Assembly (NCBI RefSeq): GCF_017086405.1
Contig: NZ_CP070973.1
Span: 5,798,739-5,862,738, forward strand
Direction: 5' to 3'
Length of the DNA stretch: 64,000 bases
From: Mycobacterium gordonae
GTDB taxonomy: Bacteria; Actinomycetota; Actinomycetes; Mycobacteriales; Mycobacteriaceae
Shown here: piece by piece, positions 25,575 to 34,889 of the stretch
Layout: the number at the start of each line of letters is the position of its first letter
Numbering within the stretch: position 1 is the first letter of the stretch
Notes under the pieces: model-generated
What the model was told of the DNA's origin: nothing
The model's database searches: none
Seen by the model: the letters and a program-made list of their open reading frames with translations, nothing else
Program-made: the position numbers and the translations under genes

Positions 25575-26555
25575 GTGAGCCACGACTGGACCGATAACCG
25601 CAAAAATCTGATGCTCTTCAGCGGCCGGGCGCACCCGGAGCTGGCCGAGCAGGTCGCCAAAGAACTCGACGTCCACGTCACCGCGCAGACGGCCCGGGAT
25701 TTCGCCAACGGCGAGATCTTCGTGCGCTTCCAGGAGTCGGTCCGCGGCTGCGACGCGTTCGTGCTGCAGTCCTGCCCGATGCCGGTGAATCAGTGGCTCA
25801 TGGAGCAGCTGATCATGATCGATGCGCTCAAGCGGGGCAGCGCAAAGCGGATCACGGCGGTCATGCCGTTCTACCCCTACGCCCGCCAGGACAAGAAGCA
25901 CCGTGGCCGCGAACCGATCTCCGCGCGCCTGGTCGCCGACCTGCTCAAGACCGCCGGCGCCGACCGGATCGTCACCGTCGACCTGCACACCGATCAGATC
26001 CAGGGCTTCTTCGACGGGCCCGTCGACCACATGCGCGGGCAGAACCTGCTGACCGGATACATCCGGGACAACTACCCCGATGGCAACATGGTCGTGGTCT
26101 CCCCCGACTCCGGCCGGGTGCGCATCGCCGAGAAGTGGGCCGACGCGCTGGGCGGCGTGCCGCTGGCCTTCATCCACAAGACCCGGGACCCCCGGGTGCC
26201 CAACCAGGTGGTGTCCAACCGGGTGGTCGGTGAGGTGGCCGGGCGCACCTGTGTGCTGATCGACGACATGATCGACACCGGCGGCACCATCGCCGGCGCC
26301 GTGAAGCTGTTGCACAACGACGGCGCCAAGAACGTGATCATCGCGGCCACCCATGGCGTGCTGTCCGACCCGGCGGCCGAGCGCCTGGCCTCGTGTGGCG
26401 CGCGCGAGGTGATCGTGACCAACACCCTGCCCATCGGCGAGGAGAAGCGCTTCCCGCAACTGACCGTGCTGTCCATCGCGCCGCTGCTGGCCAGCACTAT
26501 CCGCGCTGTCTTCGAAAACGGCTCCGTCACAGGACTATTCGACGGGGATGCCTAG
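25575..26555 (+). CDS. prs: ribose-phosphate pyrophosphokinase
   Basis: 326 residues from GTG 25575 (MSHDWTDNRKNLMLFSGRAH). It makes PRPP from ribose-5-phosphate and ATP, feeding nucleotide, His and Trp synthesis and, in mycobacteria, decaprenylphosphoryl arabinose. Class I signatures are present: the flexible-loop region PYARQDKKHRGREPIS, the metal-binding DLHTDQIQGFF, VVVSPDSGRVR, and the PRPP loop CVLIDDMIDTGGTI. It is followed immediately by arsC, whose ATG begins right after the TAG. Confidence 0.96.
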   Translation: MSHDWTDNRKNLMLFSGRAHPELAEQVAKELDVHVTAQTARDFANGEIFVRFQESVRGCDAFVLQSCPMPVNQWLMEQLIMIDALKRGSAKRITAVMPFYPYARQDKKHRGREPISARLVADLLKTAGADRIVTVDLHTDQIQGFFDGPVDHMRGQNLLTGYIRDNYPDGNMVVVSPDSGRVRIAEKWADALGGVPLAFIHKTRDPRVPNQVVSNRVVGEVAGRTCVLIDDMIDTGGTIAGAVKLLHNDGAKNVIIAATHGVLSDPAAERLASCGAREVIVTNTLPIGEEKRFPQLTVLSIAPLLASTIRAVFENGSVTGLFDGDA

Positions 26556-26900
26556 ATGGGCGAGGCCGTCATCTATCACAATCCCAAATGCAGCACCTCG
26601 CGTAAGACGCTGGAGCTGTTGCGGGACAACGGTATTAATCCGCAGGTTATTCAGTACCTGAAGACGCCGCCGTCCCGGGAAGAGCTGGAAGGAATGATCC
26701 GCGACGCGGGCATCGAGGTACGCGCCGCCGTGCGCAAACGCGAATCGCTGTACACCGAACTGAACCTCGCCGACGCCGGCGATGACGAGTTGCTTGACGC
26801 CATGGCCGAACACCCGATCTTGATCGAACGGCCGTTCGTGGTCACGCCGAACGGCACCAGGCTGGCTCGCCCGATCGACACGGTGCGCGAAATTCTGTGA
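26556..26900 (+). CDS. arsC: ArsC-type arsenate reductase family protein
   Basis: 114 residues with the thioredoxin-like fold of glutaredoxin-dependent ArsC (Spx/ArsC superfamily). The catalytic Cys is C12 in YHNPKCSTSRKTL, and the arsenate-contacting Arg residues lie in ERPFVVTPNGTRLARP near the C-terminus. The typical length is 115-140. It starts directly after prs and overlaps lpqT by 4 bp, so it is transcribed with them. From memory it is absent between prsA and lpqT of M. tuberculosis. True arsenate reduction is a family prediction; some members have other redox roles. Confidence 0.85.
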   Translation: MGEAVIYHNPKCSTSRKTLELLRDNGINPQVIQYLKTPPSREELEGMIRDAGIEVRAAVRKRESLYTELNLADAGDDELLDAMAEHPILIERPFVVTPNGTRLARPIDTVREIL

Positions 26901-27553
26901 CTGTCAAGGCGATACGAGTATGCGTGACTGCCGTCGGAGTGGCCGCTCTGACGGTTGCCTGTGGTCCGAAGACAGCGGACTATCAGTCGATCTGGACGAC
27001 GCCGTCGACAGCCAGTAGCACTTCACCCAAGCCCACCGAGCCCCCCGTTCCGCTGTCGAAATATCTCGAAGGCGAAGGTGTTCTCGGCGATGCGGTGCTG
27101 CCGAGCGACCTGAGCGACATGGTCGTGTCGATCCCGACGCCGGCGGGCTGGAAACCGCGTGCCGTGGACTCGAAGACCAGCCCGAAAGCCGTGATGATCT
27201 CCAAGGGCGACAGCTACCCCGCGGCGATGCTGGTGGTGTTCAAGTTGCGAGGGGAATTCAATCCCGCCGAGGCGATCAAGCATGCCAACGCCGACCTTCC
27301 GGACAGTTTTCACGAACTCGACGCTTCGACCGCCGACTACAACGGCTTCCCCTCGTCAATGGTCCAGGGCACCTATGAGCTCAAGGGTGCGCGGATGCGC
27401 AGCTGGAACCGGGTCGTGTTGCCCACCGGGCCGGCGCCGGACAACCAGCGCTACCTGGTGCAGCTGATCATCACCAGCCTGGCCGAACAGGCGGTCGCGG
27501 AGAGCAACGATGTCGAGGCGATCATCCGGGGGTTCGTGGTCGCCAGGAAGTAG
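26897..27553 (+). CDS. lpqT: lipoprotein LpqT
   Basis: 218 residues from GTG 26897, overlapping the arsC stop. The signal peptide MTVKAIRVCVTAVGVAALTV ends in lipobox TVAC (C22), so it is a lipid-anchored envelope protein. After a Ser/Thr/Pro linker (about 32-52) comes a LpqN/LpqT-type domain (VVSIPTPAGWKPRAVDS, AMLVVFKLRGEFNPAEAI). LpqN-type proteins are linked to cell-envelope biogenesis in mycobacteria. The ligand of this one is not known from sequence. Confidence 0.85.
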   Translation: MTVKAIRVCVTAVGVAALTVACGPKTADYQSIWTTPSTASSTSPKPTEPPVPLSKYLEGEGVLGDAVLPSDLSDMVVSIPTPAGWKPRAVDSKTSPKAVMISKGDSYPAAMLVVFKLRGEFNPAEAIKHANADLPDSFHELDASTADYNGFPSSMVQGTYELKGARMRSWNRVVLPTGPAPDNQRYLVQLIITSLAEQAVAESNDVEAIIRGFVVARK

Positions 27554-27571
27554 GCGGGGCGCCGTCGGCCG

Positions 27572-27630
27572 CCGAGATTGCCGCCATGGTCGCGATCCGC
27601 GCGGATTCACAGCCCTCACGGTAATCTCGG
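27572..27630. terminator. inverted repeat between convergent lpqT and the LuxR gene
   Basis: CCGAGATTGCCG (27572-27583) pairs with CGGTAATCTCGG (27619-27630) with one mismatch, across a 35 nt loop. It occupies the whole 87 bp gap between two converging genes, so a bidirectional transcription end is plausible, although there is no T tract. Confidence 0.35.
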
Positions 27631-27640
27631 GAACCCCCAC

Positions 27641-30600
27641 TCAGCCGTGGCGCAACACTTCCTGCACCAGCTGCACGCGGGAAGTCAGGCCGAGCTTGGC
27701 GTAGGCATGCCGAAGGTGGCTCTGCACCGTACGCGGTGACACGAACAACCGCGCGCCGATGTCCTTGTTGCCCAGACCTTCTGCGACCAACCGCGCCACG
27801 TCGAGCTCCATCGGAGTCAGCGCGCCCCAGCCCGTGGCGGGACGCTTGCGTTCACCACGACCCCGCTGGGCGTAGGCGATCGCTTCTTCGATCGACAACG
27901 CCGCGCCTTCGGCCCATGCATCCTCGAATGCACTGTCGCCCAATGCCTCACGGAGATCGGCCAGGGCGGGATCATAGCCGGCCTGATACATCGGAAAGCG
28001 GGCGTGGCCCTTGCGCTGTCGAATTCCCTGTGCCGCGCCCAGCAGCCGAGCCCCATACGCGACGTTGCCCTCGCCGGCCGCAAGACGGGCCAGGCATTCC
28101 AAGGTGTCGGCCACCTTCAGGTATCCCTGGGTCCGAGCGGCTATCGTCAGCGCGTCGTGGGCGTCGCGCTCGGCCTGTTCTGGCTCGCACTGGGCATGTG
28201 CGACGAAGGCGCGCACGGTCAACGCGGTCATTTGGAAAATGCCTGGCACCCGGGGCACCGTCTCGTCGGCCCAGAGCCGTGCTGCGACCAGATCACCGCA
28301 TCCCAGCAACGCCTCCGCCAACGGGGCGACGCTCCGGGTGAACGGTTCGCGGTCTGGAACGGAGTGCCGCAAGGCTTCCTGGGCCGCCTGCCTGGCCGCC
28401 GCTGCGTCACCGCCGGCAAGCGCGGCGTGCGCGATCGCTCCGTTAACCGTATCTTCGGTCATCCCACCGACACTGTCCGACGCGGCCAGCGCGGCTTGCG
28501 CGGCGGCGTGTGCGGCGCCCACCTGCCCCTGGAACGCAAAGGTTCCGCTGAGGCAGACCTGCCCGAAGATCGTGGCCGACGGGTCAACAGCCGTTTCGGC
28601 CTCCGCGACCAGACCGCGGAGAATCTCGTTGGCCTGAGCGAGTTCTCCGCGGAACCACAACCCGCATCCCAGCCAGGCCCGATTGTTGCGGGAGAAGAAG
28701 CCGTCGCCCAGGGCATCGGCAAGATCACGCCCCGCTTCGGCTGCCGCGATGGCCGCCACAGGTTCTCCGGCGACCACCGCCGCGGTGGCCTGGTAGCTGT
28801 AGATCGGCAACAGGCTGGACTCTTCCCCCGTGGCACGAGCCAAGTCGATCGCTTCGGCGAAGAAGCCCTGCGCGACCTCGGCGTTGTAGAAGGTCGCAAT
28901 CCCGCATGCACCGAGCGCCCGAGCGATCAGCGCCGGGTCGTCCAGCTCGCGTGCTACCTCGAGCGCCTCGTGGGCCAGGTCGGTATGGCCGTAGGCGCCC
29001 GCCCACCCCGCGATCATGCACTGGTCGGCAATAGCGCGCACCCAAACGCTCGGCGCGATCTCCTCCGGCCGACGCTGAGTCAGAACCGCGTCGAACGCCG
29101 CCAGTGCTTCGCGGAAGAGTCCGGTGCGCAGCCAGAATTCCTGCAGCGCGGACGCCAGACGTAAGGCCGATTCGCGGTCGGAGCTGTCCAGGCTCCACGC
29201 GAATGCCGCGCGCAGATTGTCACTTTCGGCTCGCGCCCAGGCGAGTAGCCGGTCCACGCCCACCAGACCTTGCGCTGCCAGCGCAGCTGCCGTCGCGGTG
29301 TAGTAGTCACGGTGCCGGGTGCGAGCGTCCTCGGCCTCACCCGACTCACCAAGCTTTTCCTGCGCATACTGGCGCACTGTCTCCAGCATCGAGTAGCGCA
29401 TTCCGTAGTCGGTGCCGGCACTGCTGCTCATCTCGGAGGCGACCACCAGTGATTTGTCCACCAGCAGGCTGAGCTGGTCCAGAAGTTGGTAGGCCTCCAT
29501 CTCGCTGCGGGCCCCGATCGCCTGAGCGGATTCGAGATCGAATCCCCCGGCAAAGACTGCAAGCCGGCGAAACAACACCCGCTCCGGATCCGTCAGCAGC
29601 GCATGCGACCAGTCCACCGATGCCCGCAGCGTCTGCTGTCGTCGCACCGCGGTGCGGGCACCGCCGGTCAGCAACCGAAACCGGTCATGCAGGCTGTTGC
29701 GGATCTGGTGCAGCGACAGCGCCCGGATACGTGCCGCGGCAAGCTCGATCGCCAGCGGAACTCCGTCGAGCCGTTCGCAGATCTCCCGGACGAGCCCCGT
29801 ATTCGGCTCGTTTGCAACGAAATCGGGTCGAGCCTGACGAGCGCGGTCGGCGAACAGCTCGATCGCTTCGTCGGCAAGGGACAGCGACGGCACGCGCCAG
29901 GTCAGCTCGCCGGGCACGCCCAGTGGCTCACGGCTGGTGGAAAGAATACTCAGTCGTGTACAGGGACAGAGCAATTCGACCGCCAAGGCTCCGCACGCGT
30001 CGAGAAGGTGCTCGCAATTGTCCAGGACCAGCAGCATCGATTTCTCTCCGATGAACCGCACCAGCAGCTCCGTCGTGGAGCGCCCCGGCTGATCGGGCAG
30101 GCCGAGGGTGCGCGCAACGGTCAACGACGCCACGGCGGGGTTGGTGACCGGAGCCAGGTCCACATACCAAATGCCGTCGGAGAATTCGGCACTCAACAAC
30201 GAAGAGACTTCGACGGCCAGGCGCGTCTTGCCGACGCCCCCGGCACCGGTCAGAGTCACCAACCTGTTGCTGATCACCAGCTGCCGCATGTCCGTCACTT
30301 GCGCCTGGCGCCCGACGAAACTGGTCAACTGCGCCGGAAGATTATGCGACGCAACGTCAGTACGCACCCGCAGCGGCGGGAACTCGTTGCGCAGGTCCGG
30401 ATGACACAACTGCACCACCCGCTCCGGACGCGGCACACCGCGCAGCGGATAGCTGCCCAGCTCGGTGAGCCACACGCCCGCGGGCAACCGATCGATTACC
30501 AGCCCTTCGGTCACCCCCGACAACACCGTCTGACCGCCATGGGCCAGATCACGGATCCGGGCCGCCCGGTTGATCGTGGGTCCCGCATAATTGCCCTCGT

Positions 30601-30955
30601 CGCGCAACTGAATCTCACCGGTGTGCAACCCAATTCGAATCCGGATCGGCGCCAACGGCGCCTGTTGCACGGCCAGAGCGCATGCCACGGCATCCGACGC
30701 GCGGGCGAATGCAGCCACGAAACTGTCGCCCTCACCCTGCTCGACTGGACGCACCCCGTCATGGGCGGCGACCGCCTCGTCCACCGTCCGGTTCAACAGG
30801 CCCAGCGCCGCGGTCATCTGCTCGGGCTGGTTCTCCCACAGCCGCGTCGAACCCTCGACGTCAGCCAACAGCAGCGTCACCGTCCCGGTCGGCAGCAACT
30901 CGCTCACACTCGACTCATCCCAGGTCAGTGGCGGCGTCTCCGCGTGTTTGCTCAT
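27641..30955 (-). CDS. adenylate/guanylate cyclase - NB-ARC ATPase - LuxR regulator
   Basis: 1104 residues from ATG 30955 (MSKHAETPPLTW), twelve residues shorter than the maximal frame. Domains in order: a class III nucleotide cyclase (TVTLLLADVEGSTRLWE, GEGDSFVAAF, NYAGPTINRAARI) over about 25-190; an NB-ARC/STAND ATPase with P-loop GAGGVGKTRLA (K243) and LLVLDNCEHLLDAC; a long helical TPR-like region rich in Ala; and a C-terminal LuxR helix-turn-helix (LTPMELDVARLVAEGL, VSPRTVQSHLRHAY). It is one of the large mycobacterial regulators like Rv0386, Rv1358 and Rv2488c. The signal and targets are unknown. Confidence 0.9.
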   Translation of the reverse strand: MSKHAETPPLTWDESSVSELLPTGTVTLLLADVEGSTRLWENQPEQMTAALGLLNRTVDEAVAAHDGVRPVEQGEGDSFVAAFARASDAVACALAVQQAPLAPIRIRIGLHTGEIQLRDEGNYAGPTINRAARIRDLAHGGQTVLSGVTEGLVIDRLPAGVWLTELGSYPLRGVPRPERVVQLCHPDLRNEFPPLRVRTDVASHNLPAQLTSFVGRQAQVTDMRQLVISNRLVTLTGAGGVGKTRLAVEVSSLLSAEFSDGIWYVDLAPVTNPAVASLTVARTLGLPDQPGRSTTELLVRFIGEKSMLLVLDNCEHLLDACGALAVELLCPCTRLSILSTSREPLGVPGELTWRVPSLSLADEAIELFADRARQARPDFVANEPNTGLVREICERLDGVPLAIELAAARIRALSLHQIRNSLHDRFRLLTGGARTAVRRQQTLRASVDWSHALLTDPERVLFRRLAVFAGGFDLESAQAIGARSEMEAYQLLDQLSLLVDKSLVVASEMSSSAGTDYGMRYSMLETVRQYAQEKLGESGEAEDARTRHRDYYTATAAALAAQGLVGVDRLLAWARAESDNLRAAFAWSLDSSDRESALRLASALQEFWLRTGLFREALAAFDAVLTQRRPEEIAPSVWVRAIADQCMIAGWAGAYGHTDLAHEALEVARELDDPALIARALGACGIATFYNAEVAQGFFAEAIDLARATGEESSLLPIYSYQATAAVVAGEPVAAIAAAEAGRDLADALGDGFFSRNNRAWLGCGLWFRGELAQANEILRGLVAEAETAVDPSATIFGQVCLSGTFAFQGQVGAAHAAAQAALAASDSVGGMTEDTVNGAIAHAALAGGDAAAARQAAQEALRHSVPDREPFTRSVAPLAEALLGCGDLVAARLWADETVPRVPGIFQMTALTVRAFVAHAQCEPEQAERDAHDALTIAARTQGYLKVADTLECLARLAAGEGNVAYGARLLGAAQGIRQRKGHARFPMYQAGYDPALADLREALGDSAFEDAWAEGAALSIEEAIAYAQRGRGERKRPATGWGALTPMELDVARLVAEGLGNKDIGARLFVSPRTVQSHLRHAYAKLGLTSRVQLVQEVLRHG

Positions 30956-31025
30956 GGTAGCCAGCATCGCGCCCACTGACGCCGACAACATCCGCCAGAA
31001 GGCGCAATTCTCGGACGCGGAGGAG

Positions 31026-31469
31026 TCAGGGCCTAGGCCGCAGGACGATCACCGGAATCGGCCGTGACGTCTTCTTCTGGTACTCGACATAGCGGTCGGC
31101 GTTGTTCTTGTTGACGAGTTTCCACAGCCGCGCGTAGTCGAGACTGTCCGGCAGTACCGGATGGGCGGTGACAGCAAAACGCTGTGCGCCCACATTGATC
31201 TCGATGTCGGGGTTGGCCTTCAGGTTGTGATACCAACCGGGCGCCTTGGGGTAGCCGGCTTTTGATGCCACGACCAGATAGTCATCGCCATCCTTGGCGT
31301 AGGTCAGGGTCGTGGTCCGCGCCTGACCCGTCTTAGCGCCCACCGTGTGCAGCAGCAGGTTGGGGGGCATACCCGGCACCCGATGCCCGATCCGGCCGTT
31401 CGTCGCCTGGTAGATCTTGTCGTGCACGCTGAGGAACTTGAACAGCACCCGCTCGGCCAAGGACGTCAT
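31026..31469 (-). CDS. deazaflavin (F420)-dependent nitroreductase family protein
   Basis: 147 residues from ATG 31469 (MTSLAERVLFKFLSVHDKIY). It belongs to the Ddn-like split-barrel family, with LLLHTVGAKTGQARTTTLTY, DDYLVVASKAGYPKAPGWYHN and LKANPDIEINVGAQRF. These proteins use reduced F420 to reduce quinones, and the group includes the pretomanid-activating Ddn. The physiological substrate cannot be told from sequence. It is divergent from the SDR gene, with about 107 bp between the starts. Confidence 0.88.
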   Translation of the reverse strand: MTSLAERVLFKFLSVHDKIYQATNGRIGHRVPGMPPNLLLHTVGAKTGQARTTTLTYAKDGDDYLVVASKAGYPKAPGWYHNLKANPDIEINVGAQRFAVTAHPVLPDSLDYARLWKLVNKNNADRYVEYQKKTSRPIPVIVLRPRP

Positions 31470-31576
31470 AGTTCCAGTCTTGCCCAGTCGCATCGCGATG
31501 CACCAGCGGCTGCGGGATCACCAGCCCCGACGACCCTCAGCGCGCCCGTGAAGTCGAACATCGCAGACTGGGGAGC

Positions 31577-32446
31577 ATGACCAACTGGACCGCGGCTGAC
31601 CTTCCCTCGTTCGCCGGACGCACCGTCGTCATCACCGGCGCCAACAGTGGCCTGGGCGAGGTGACCGCCCGCGAGTTGGCCCGCCGCGGCGGCACCGTCA
31701 TCATGGCCGTGCGCAACACGGCCAGGGGCGAGAAAGCGGCGGCCAACATCAAGGGTCTGGTCGAGGTCCGGGCGCTAGACCTGCAGGACCTGTCATCGGT
31801 GCGGCAGTTCGCCGACGGCGTCGACGGGGCCGACATCCTGATCAACAACGCCGGCATCATGGCCGCCCCGTACGCGTTGACCAAGGACGGCTTCGAGAGC
31901 CAGATCGGAACAAACCACCTCGGCCACTTCGCGCTGACGAACCTGCTACTGCCGAAGCTCACCGACCGCGTCGTGACGGTGTCCTCGATGGCGCACTGGC
32001 CCGGCCGGATCGATCTCGCCGACCTCAACCACCAGAACCGCCGCTACTCGCCGTGGCTGGCCTACAGCCAGTCCAAGCTGGCCAACCTGCTATTCACCGG
32101 CGAACTGCAGGCCCGTCTTGACAAGGCCGGGGCGCCGCTGCGTGCGGTGGCCGCTCACCCCGGCTACTCGCACACCAATCTGCAGGGAGCCTCCGGGCGC
32201 AAGATCAGCGATACGGTCGTGTCGGCGGCCACCCGGCTGATTGCCACCGATGCCGACTTCGGCGCCCGGCAAACGCTGTACGCGGCTTCCCAGGACGTGC
32301 CGGGCAACTCGTTCGTCGGCCCCCGATTCGGCTACATCGGCCGAACCCAGCCCGTCGGACGCAGCCGGGCCGCCCAGGACGCACAGACCGCCGCGGCGCT
32401 GTGGGACCTGTCGGAACAGCTAACCGGCACCGCATTTCCGCTCTGA
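31577..32446 (+). CDS. short-chain dehydrogenase/reductase
   Basis: 289 residues. The Rossmann motif TGANSGLGEVTARELARRG (about 20-38), NNAGIMA, the active-site Ser in VVTVSSMAH and YSQSK with catalytic Tyr and Lys are intact. It is of the classical/retinol-dehydrogenase-like subgroup often annotated as oxidoreductase in mycobacteria (like Rv0439c). The substrate is unknown. A perfect 21 bp inverted repeat follows 8 bp after its stop. Confidence 0.9.
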   Translation: MTNWTAADLPSFAGRTVVITGANSGLGEVTARELARRGGTVIMAVRNTARGEKAAANIKGLVEVRALDLQDLSSVRQFADGVDGADILINNAGIMAAPYALTKDGFESQIGTNHLGHFALTNLLLPKLTDRVVTVSSMAHWPGRIDLADLNHQNRRYSPWLAYSQSKLANLLFTGELQARLDKAGAPLRAVAAHPGYSHTNLQGASGRKISDTVVSAATRLIATDADFGARQTLYAASQDVPGNSFVGPRFGYIGRTQPVGRSRAAQDAQTAAALWDLSEQLTGTAFPL

Positions 32447-32454
32447 ACCACCGC

Positions 32455-32512
32455 CGAGCAGACGCAAAATCCCCTTGGCGCGCTCGCTCTGAGGGGATTT
32501 TGCGTCTGCTCG
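32455..32512. repeat. perfect 21 bp inverted repeat downstream of the SDR gene
   Basis: Arm 32455-32475 (starting CGAGCAGACGCAAAATCCCC) is exactly complementary to 32492-32512 (starting AGGGGATTTTGCGTCTGCTC), with a 16 nt loop. The transcript would form a very stable hairpin. It lies between the SDR stop and rplY, so it may end SDR transcription, but the following bases have no T run. A related TGCGT(C/T)TGCTCGCGC motif occurs at 32501-32515 and 35999-36013, each next to a gene end. Confidence 0.75.
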
Positions 32513-32638
32513 CGCAGGTGGGATAACCTGACCGGGCGTCACGGCGAGGGTGGCTGGCCAACAGACCAGCACCGTTATCGACGGAGACCGGCATTCTGTC
32601 GCGATCCCTGGCCGTGCCTTCACACACAGGAGCGACAC

Positions 32639-33295
32639 ATGGCCAAGGCAACAGTCAACCAGCTCGCCGTCACGGTGCGAACCGAGACCGGGAAGGGCGC
32701 GTCCCGCCGCGCCCGCCGCGACGGCAGGATTCCCGCCGTGCTGTACGGCCACGGCAGCGACCCTCAGCACCTTGAGCTGCCCGGGCACGACTTCGCGGCC
32801 GTGCTGCGCCACTCCGGCACCAACGCGGTGCTCACCCTGGACATCGCCGGCAAAGAGCAGCTCGCGCTGACCAAGGCGATCGAGATTCACCCCATCAAGC
32901 GCACCATCCAGCATGCCGACCTGATCATCGTGCGCCGCGGCGAGAAGGTGACCGTCGAGGTCAACGTCGTCGTCGAGGGAGACCCGGGTCCTGACACGCT
33001 GGTCACCCAGGAAGCCAACACCATCGAGATCGAGGCCGAGGCGCTGTCGATTCCCGAGCAGCTCACCCTGTCCATCGAGGGCGCCGAAGCCGGCACCCAG
33101 TTCGCCGCCGGCCAGATCGAGCTGCCCCGCGGCGTCAGCCTGGTCTCCGACCCCGAACTGCTCGTCGTCAACGTGGTGCAGGCGCCGACGGCTGAGGACC
33201 TTGCCGAAGAGGGCGCAGGCGAGGAAGGCGAGGCCGCTGCAGAAGAGGGCGAAGCCGGCGAGGAGGCCACCGAGGCCTCCGACGAGTCCGAGTAG
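32639..33295 (+). CDS. rplY: 50S ribosomal protein L25/CTC
   Basis: 218 residues, the long CTC form. The N-terminal L25 5S-rRNA-binding domain (QLAVTVRTETGKGASRRARR, GRIPAVLYGHG) is followed by the beta TL5 domain (about 95-185) and a 30-residue acidic Glu/Ala tail (EEGAGEEGEAAAEEGEAGEE). ATG at 32639 follows AGGAGCGAC. pth begins 6 bp after the stop, a pairing conserved in mycobacteria. Confidence 0.95.
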   Translation: MAKATVNQLAVTVRTETGKGASRRARRDGRIPAVLYGHGSDPQHLELPGHDFAAVLRHSGTNAVLTLDIAGKEQLALTKAIEIHPIKRTIQHADLIIVRRGEKVTVEVNVVVEGDPGPDTLVTQEANTIEIEAEALSIPEQLTLSIEGAEAGTQFAAGQIELPRGVSLVSDPELLVVNVVQAPTAEDLAEEGAGEEGEAAAEEGEAGEEATEASDESE

Positions 33296-33301
33296 CGCAA
33301 C

Positions 33302-33877
33302 GTGGCCGAGCCCCTTCTGGTGGTCGGCCTGGGCAATCCCGGCGAGAACTACGCCAGGACCCGGCACAACGTCGGGTTCATGGTTGCCGACGTCCTGGCC
33401 GCCCGGTTGGGCGCGAAATTCAAGGCGCACAAGCGTTCCGGCGCCGAGATAGCCACCGGCCGGCTGGCGGGACGCCCCGTGGTACTGGCCAAGCCACGCT
33501 GCTACATGAACGAGTCGGGGCGCCAGGTGGGGCCACTGGCCAAGTTCTATTCGGTGCCCCCGGCTGACATCATCGTGCTCCACGACGAACTCGACCTCGA
33601 CTTCGGTCGCATCCGTCTCAAGCTCGGCGGGGGCGAAGGCGGTCACAACGGCTTGCGCTCGGTGGCTTCCGCCCTGAGCACCAAGGAGTTTCACCGCGTC
33701 CGGATCGGGATCGGCCGTCCACCCGGGCGAAAGGACCCGGCGGCTTTCGTGCTGGAGCCCTTCAACGCCACCGAGCGGCCCGAGGTCCCGACGATCTGCG
33801 AGCAAGCGGCCGACGCCACCGAATTGCTCATCGAACTGGGGCTAGAGCCTGCCCAAAACCGGGTACACGCGTGGTAG
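33302..33877 (+). CDS. pth: peptidyl-tRNA hydrolase
   Basis: 191 residues from GTG 33302. It recycles peptidyl-tRNA released from stalled ribosomes. Hallmarks: VVGLGNPGENYARTRHNVGF with the catalytic His and Asn, KPRCYMNESGRQVG, LHDELDLDFGRIRLKLGGG and GHNGLRS. It is co-transcribed with rplY. Confidence 0.96.
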   Translation: MAEPLLVVGLGNPGENYARTRHNVGFMVADVLAARLGAKFKAHKRSGAEIATGRLAGRPVVLAKPRCYMNESGRQVGPLAKFYSVPPADIIVLHDELDLDFGRIRLKLGGGEGGHNGLRSVASALSTKEFHRVRIGIGRPPGRKDPAAFVLEPFNATERPEVPTICEQAADATELLIELGLEPAQNRVHAW

Positions 33878-33911
33878 GCAATTCAACACACGGTCAGTAA
33901 CGTCGGCTCGG

Positions 33912-34883
33912 ATGCGGAGAATGAGACACAGGCTGTGGACGGCATGTGCGTCGGCGACCGCCATGCTGCTGGCGACAACGGGATGTGAACCGGCCCCAAG
34001 TCCGCCACCGTCGCACTTGTCCGATCTTTGTTCGACGCTGCCGATCGCTGACGTCCAGAGCACCTACCATCGCCTGACGCCCACGCTGCTGGTGACCAAA
34101 CGCCTGGACACCTCAAAGCTGCACCCGGCGGGGATGGCCTCGTGCCACTACAGCCCGAAGGACGACCTCGGCGGTGTGGTGCTGAGCGTTCCGATCGGCG
34201 GCCCCGTTCCCGAAGTCGCGAATCTCATCGGCGGCCGCCGCGCCCGAAACAGCCAGGACGTCACCGTCGATTCGGACAGAGCGTTTTTCGTGCGCGGGGA
34301 GACGGAGTCTGAGATTGCCGTGGAGCACGGCTCGATGCAGTTCGTGCTGACCTGGACGCCACTGCTGGGCGCACCCAACGAGATGGCCACGCAACAAGAA
34401 CTGGTCAATCTGGCCCGGCTGGTCGGCGCCAAGTTGCCGACGGATTTCGTTCCGCCGCAACAGGATATCGCTCCTGAATGCGCCGGCGTGCGGGTCGCCG
34501 ACCACCTCGTCGGCGGGAAAGTGGCGATGGCGCGCGGCAGCGTCAACAACGACACGCTGAACTGCCACTACCTAGGTCCCACCGGCATTCTCAGAGCCGG
34601 TGCCGTCAGGGAGTCCGACCGTTTCGTCGACGACCAGATCCGCATCCTGCGCAGCGGCTCGCGCAACCTCGTCCAACCGCCGGTCGGCGACGACACCCAA
34701 CTGATGGCGCTCAGCGCCACCAGCATGTACATCGAGGGCTACCAAGCCGACTGCTGCACGCTGCAGTTCGAACACCGGGCGGTCAACGACGCGATGGACT
34801 ACAGCAGCGAATTCGATACGGCACAAAGGGAATTCGTCACCGGCTTCATCGCGGCGGCGCGCGACTGGGCGCGCCGGCGATGA
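33912..34883 (+). CDS. putative lipoprotein, unknown function
   Basis: 323 residues. The basic N-terminus and hydrophobic core end in LATTGC (C25), a plausible lipobox. The mature protein has two similar-looking halves with Cys pairs (DLCSTLP/ASCHYSP and PECAGVR/LNCHYLG), and a CC pair at YQADCCTLQF, reminiscent of DUF3558-type mycobacterial lipoproteins. That family assignment is a guess. It lies 34 bp after pth in the same direction and ends 6 bp before the convergent DUF302 gene. Confidence 0.7.
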   Translation: MRRMRHRLWTACASATAMLLATTGCEPAPSPPPSHLSDLCSTLPIADVQSTYHRLTPTLLVTKRLDTSKLHPAGMASCHYSPKDDLGGVVLSVPIGGPVPEVANLIGGRRARNSQDVTVDSDRAFFVRGETESEIAVEHGSMQFVLTWTPLLGAPNEMATQQELVNLARLVGAKLPTDFVPPQQDIAPECAGVRVADHLVGGKVAMARGSVNNDTLNCHYLGPTGILRAGAVRESDRFVDDQIRILRSGSRNLVQPPVGDDTQLMALSATSMYIEGYQADCCTLQFEHRAVNDAMDYSSEFDTAQREFVTGFIAAARDWARRR

Positions 34884-34889
34884 ACCGCT

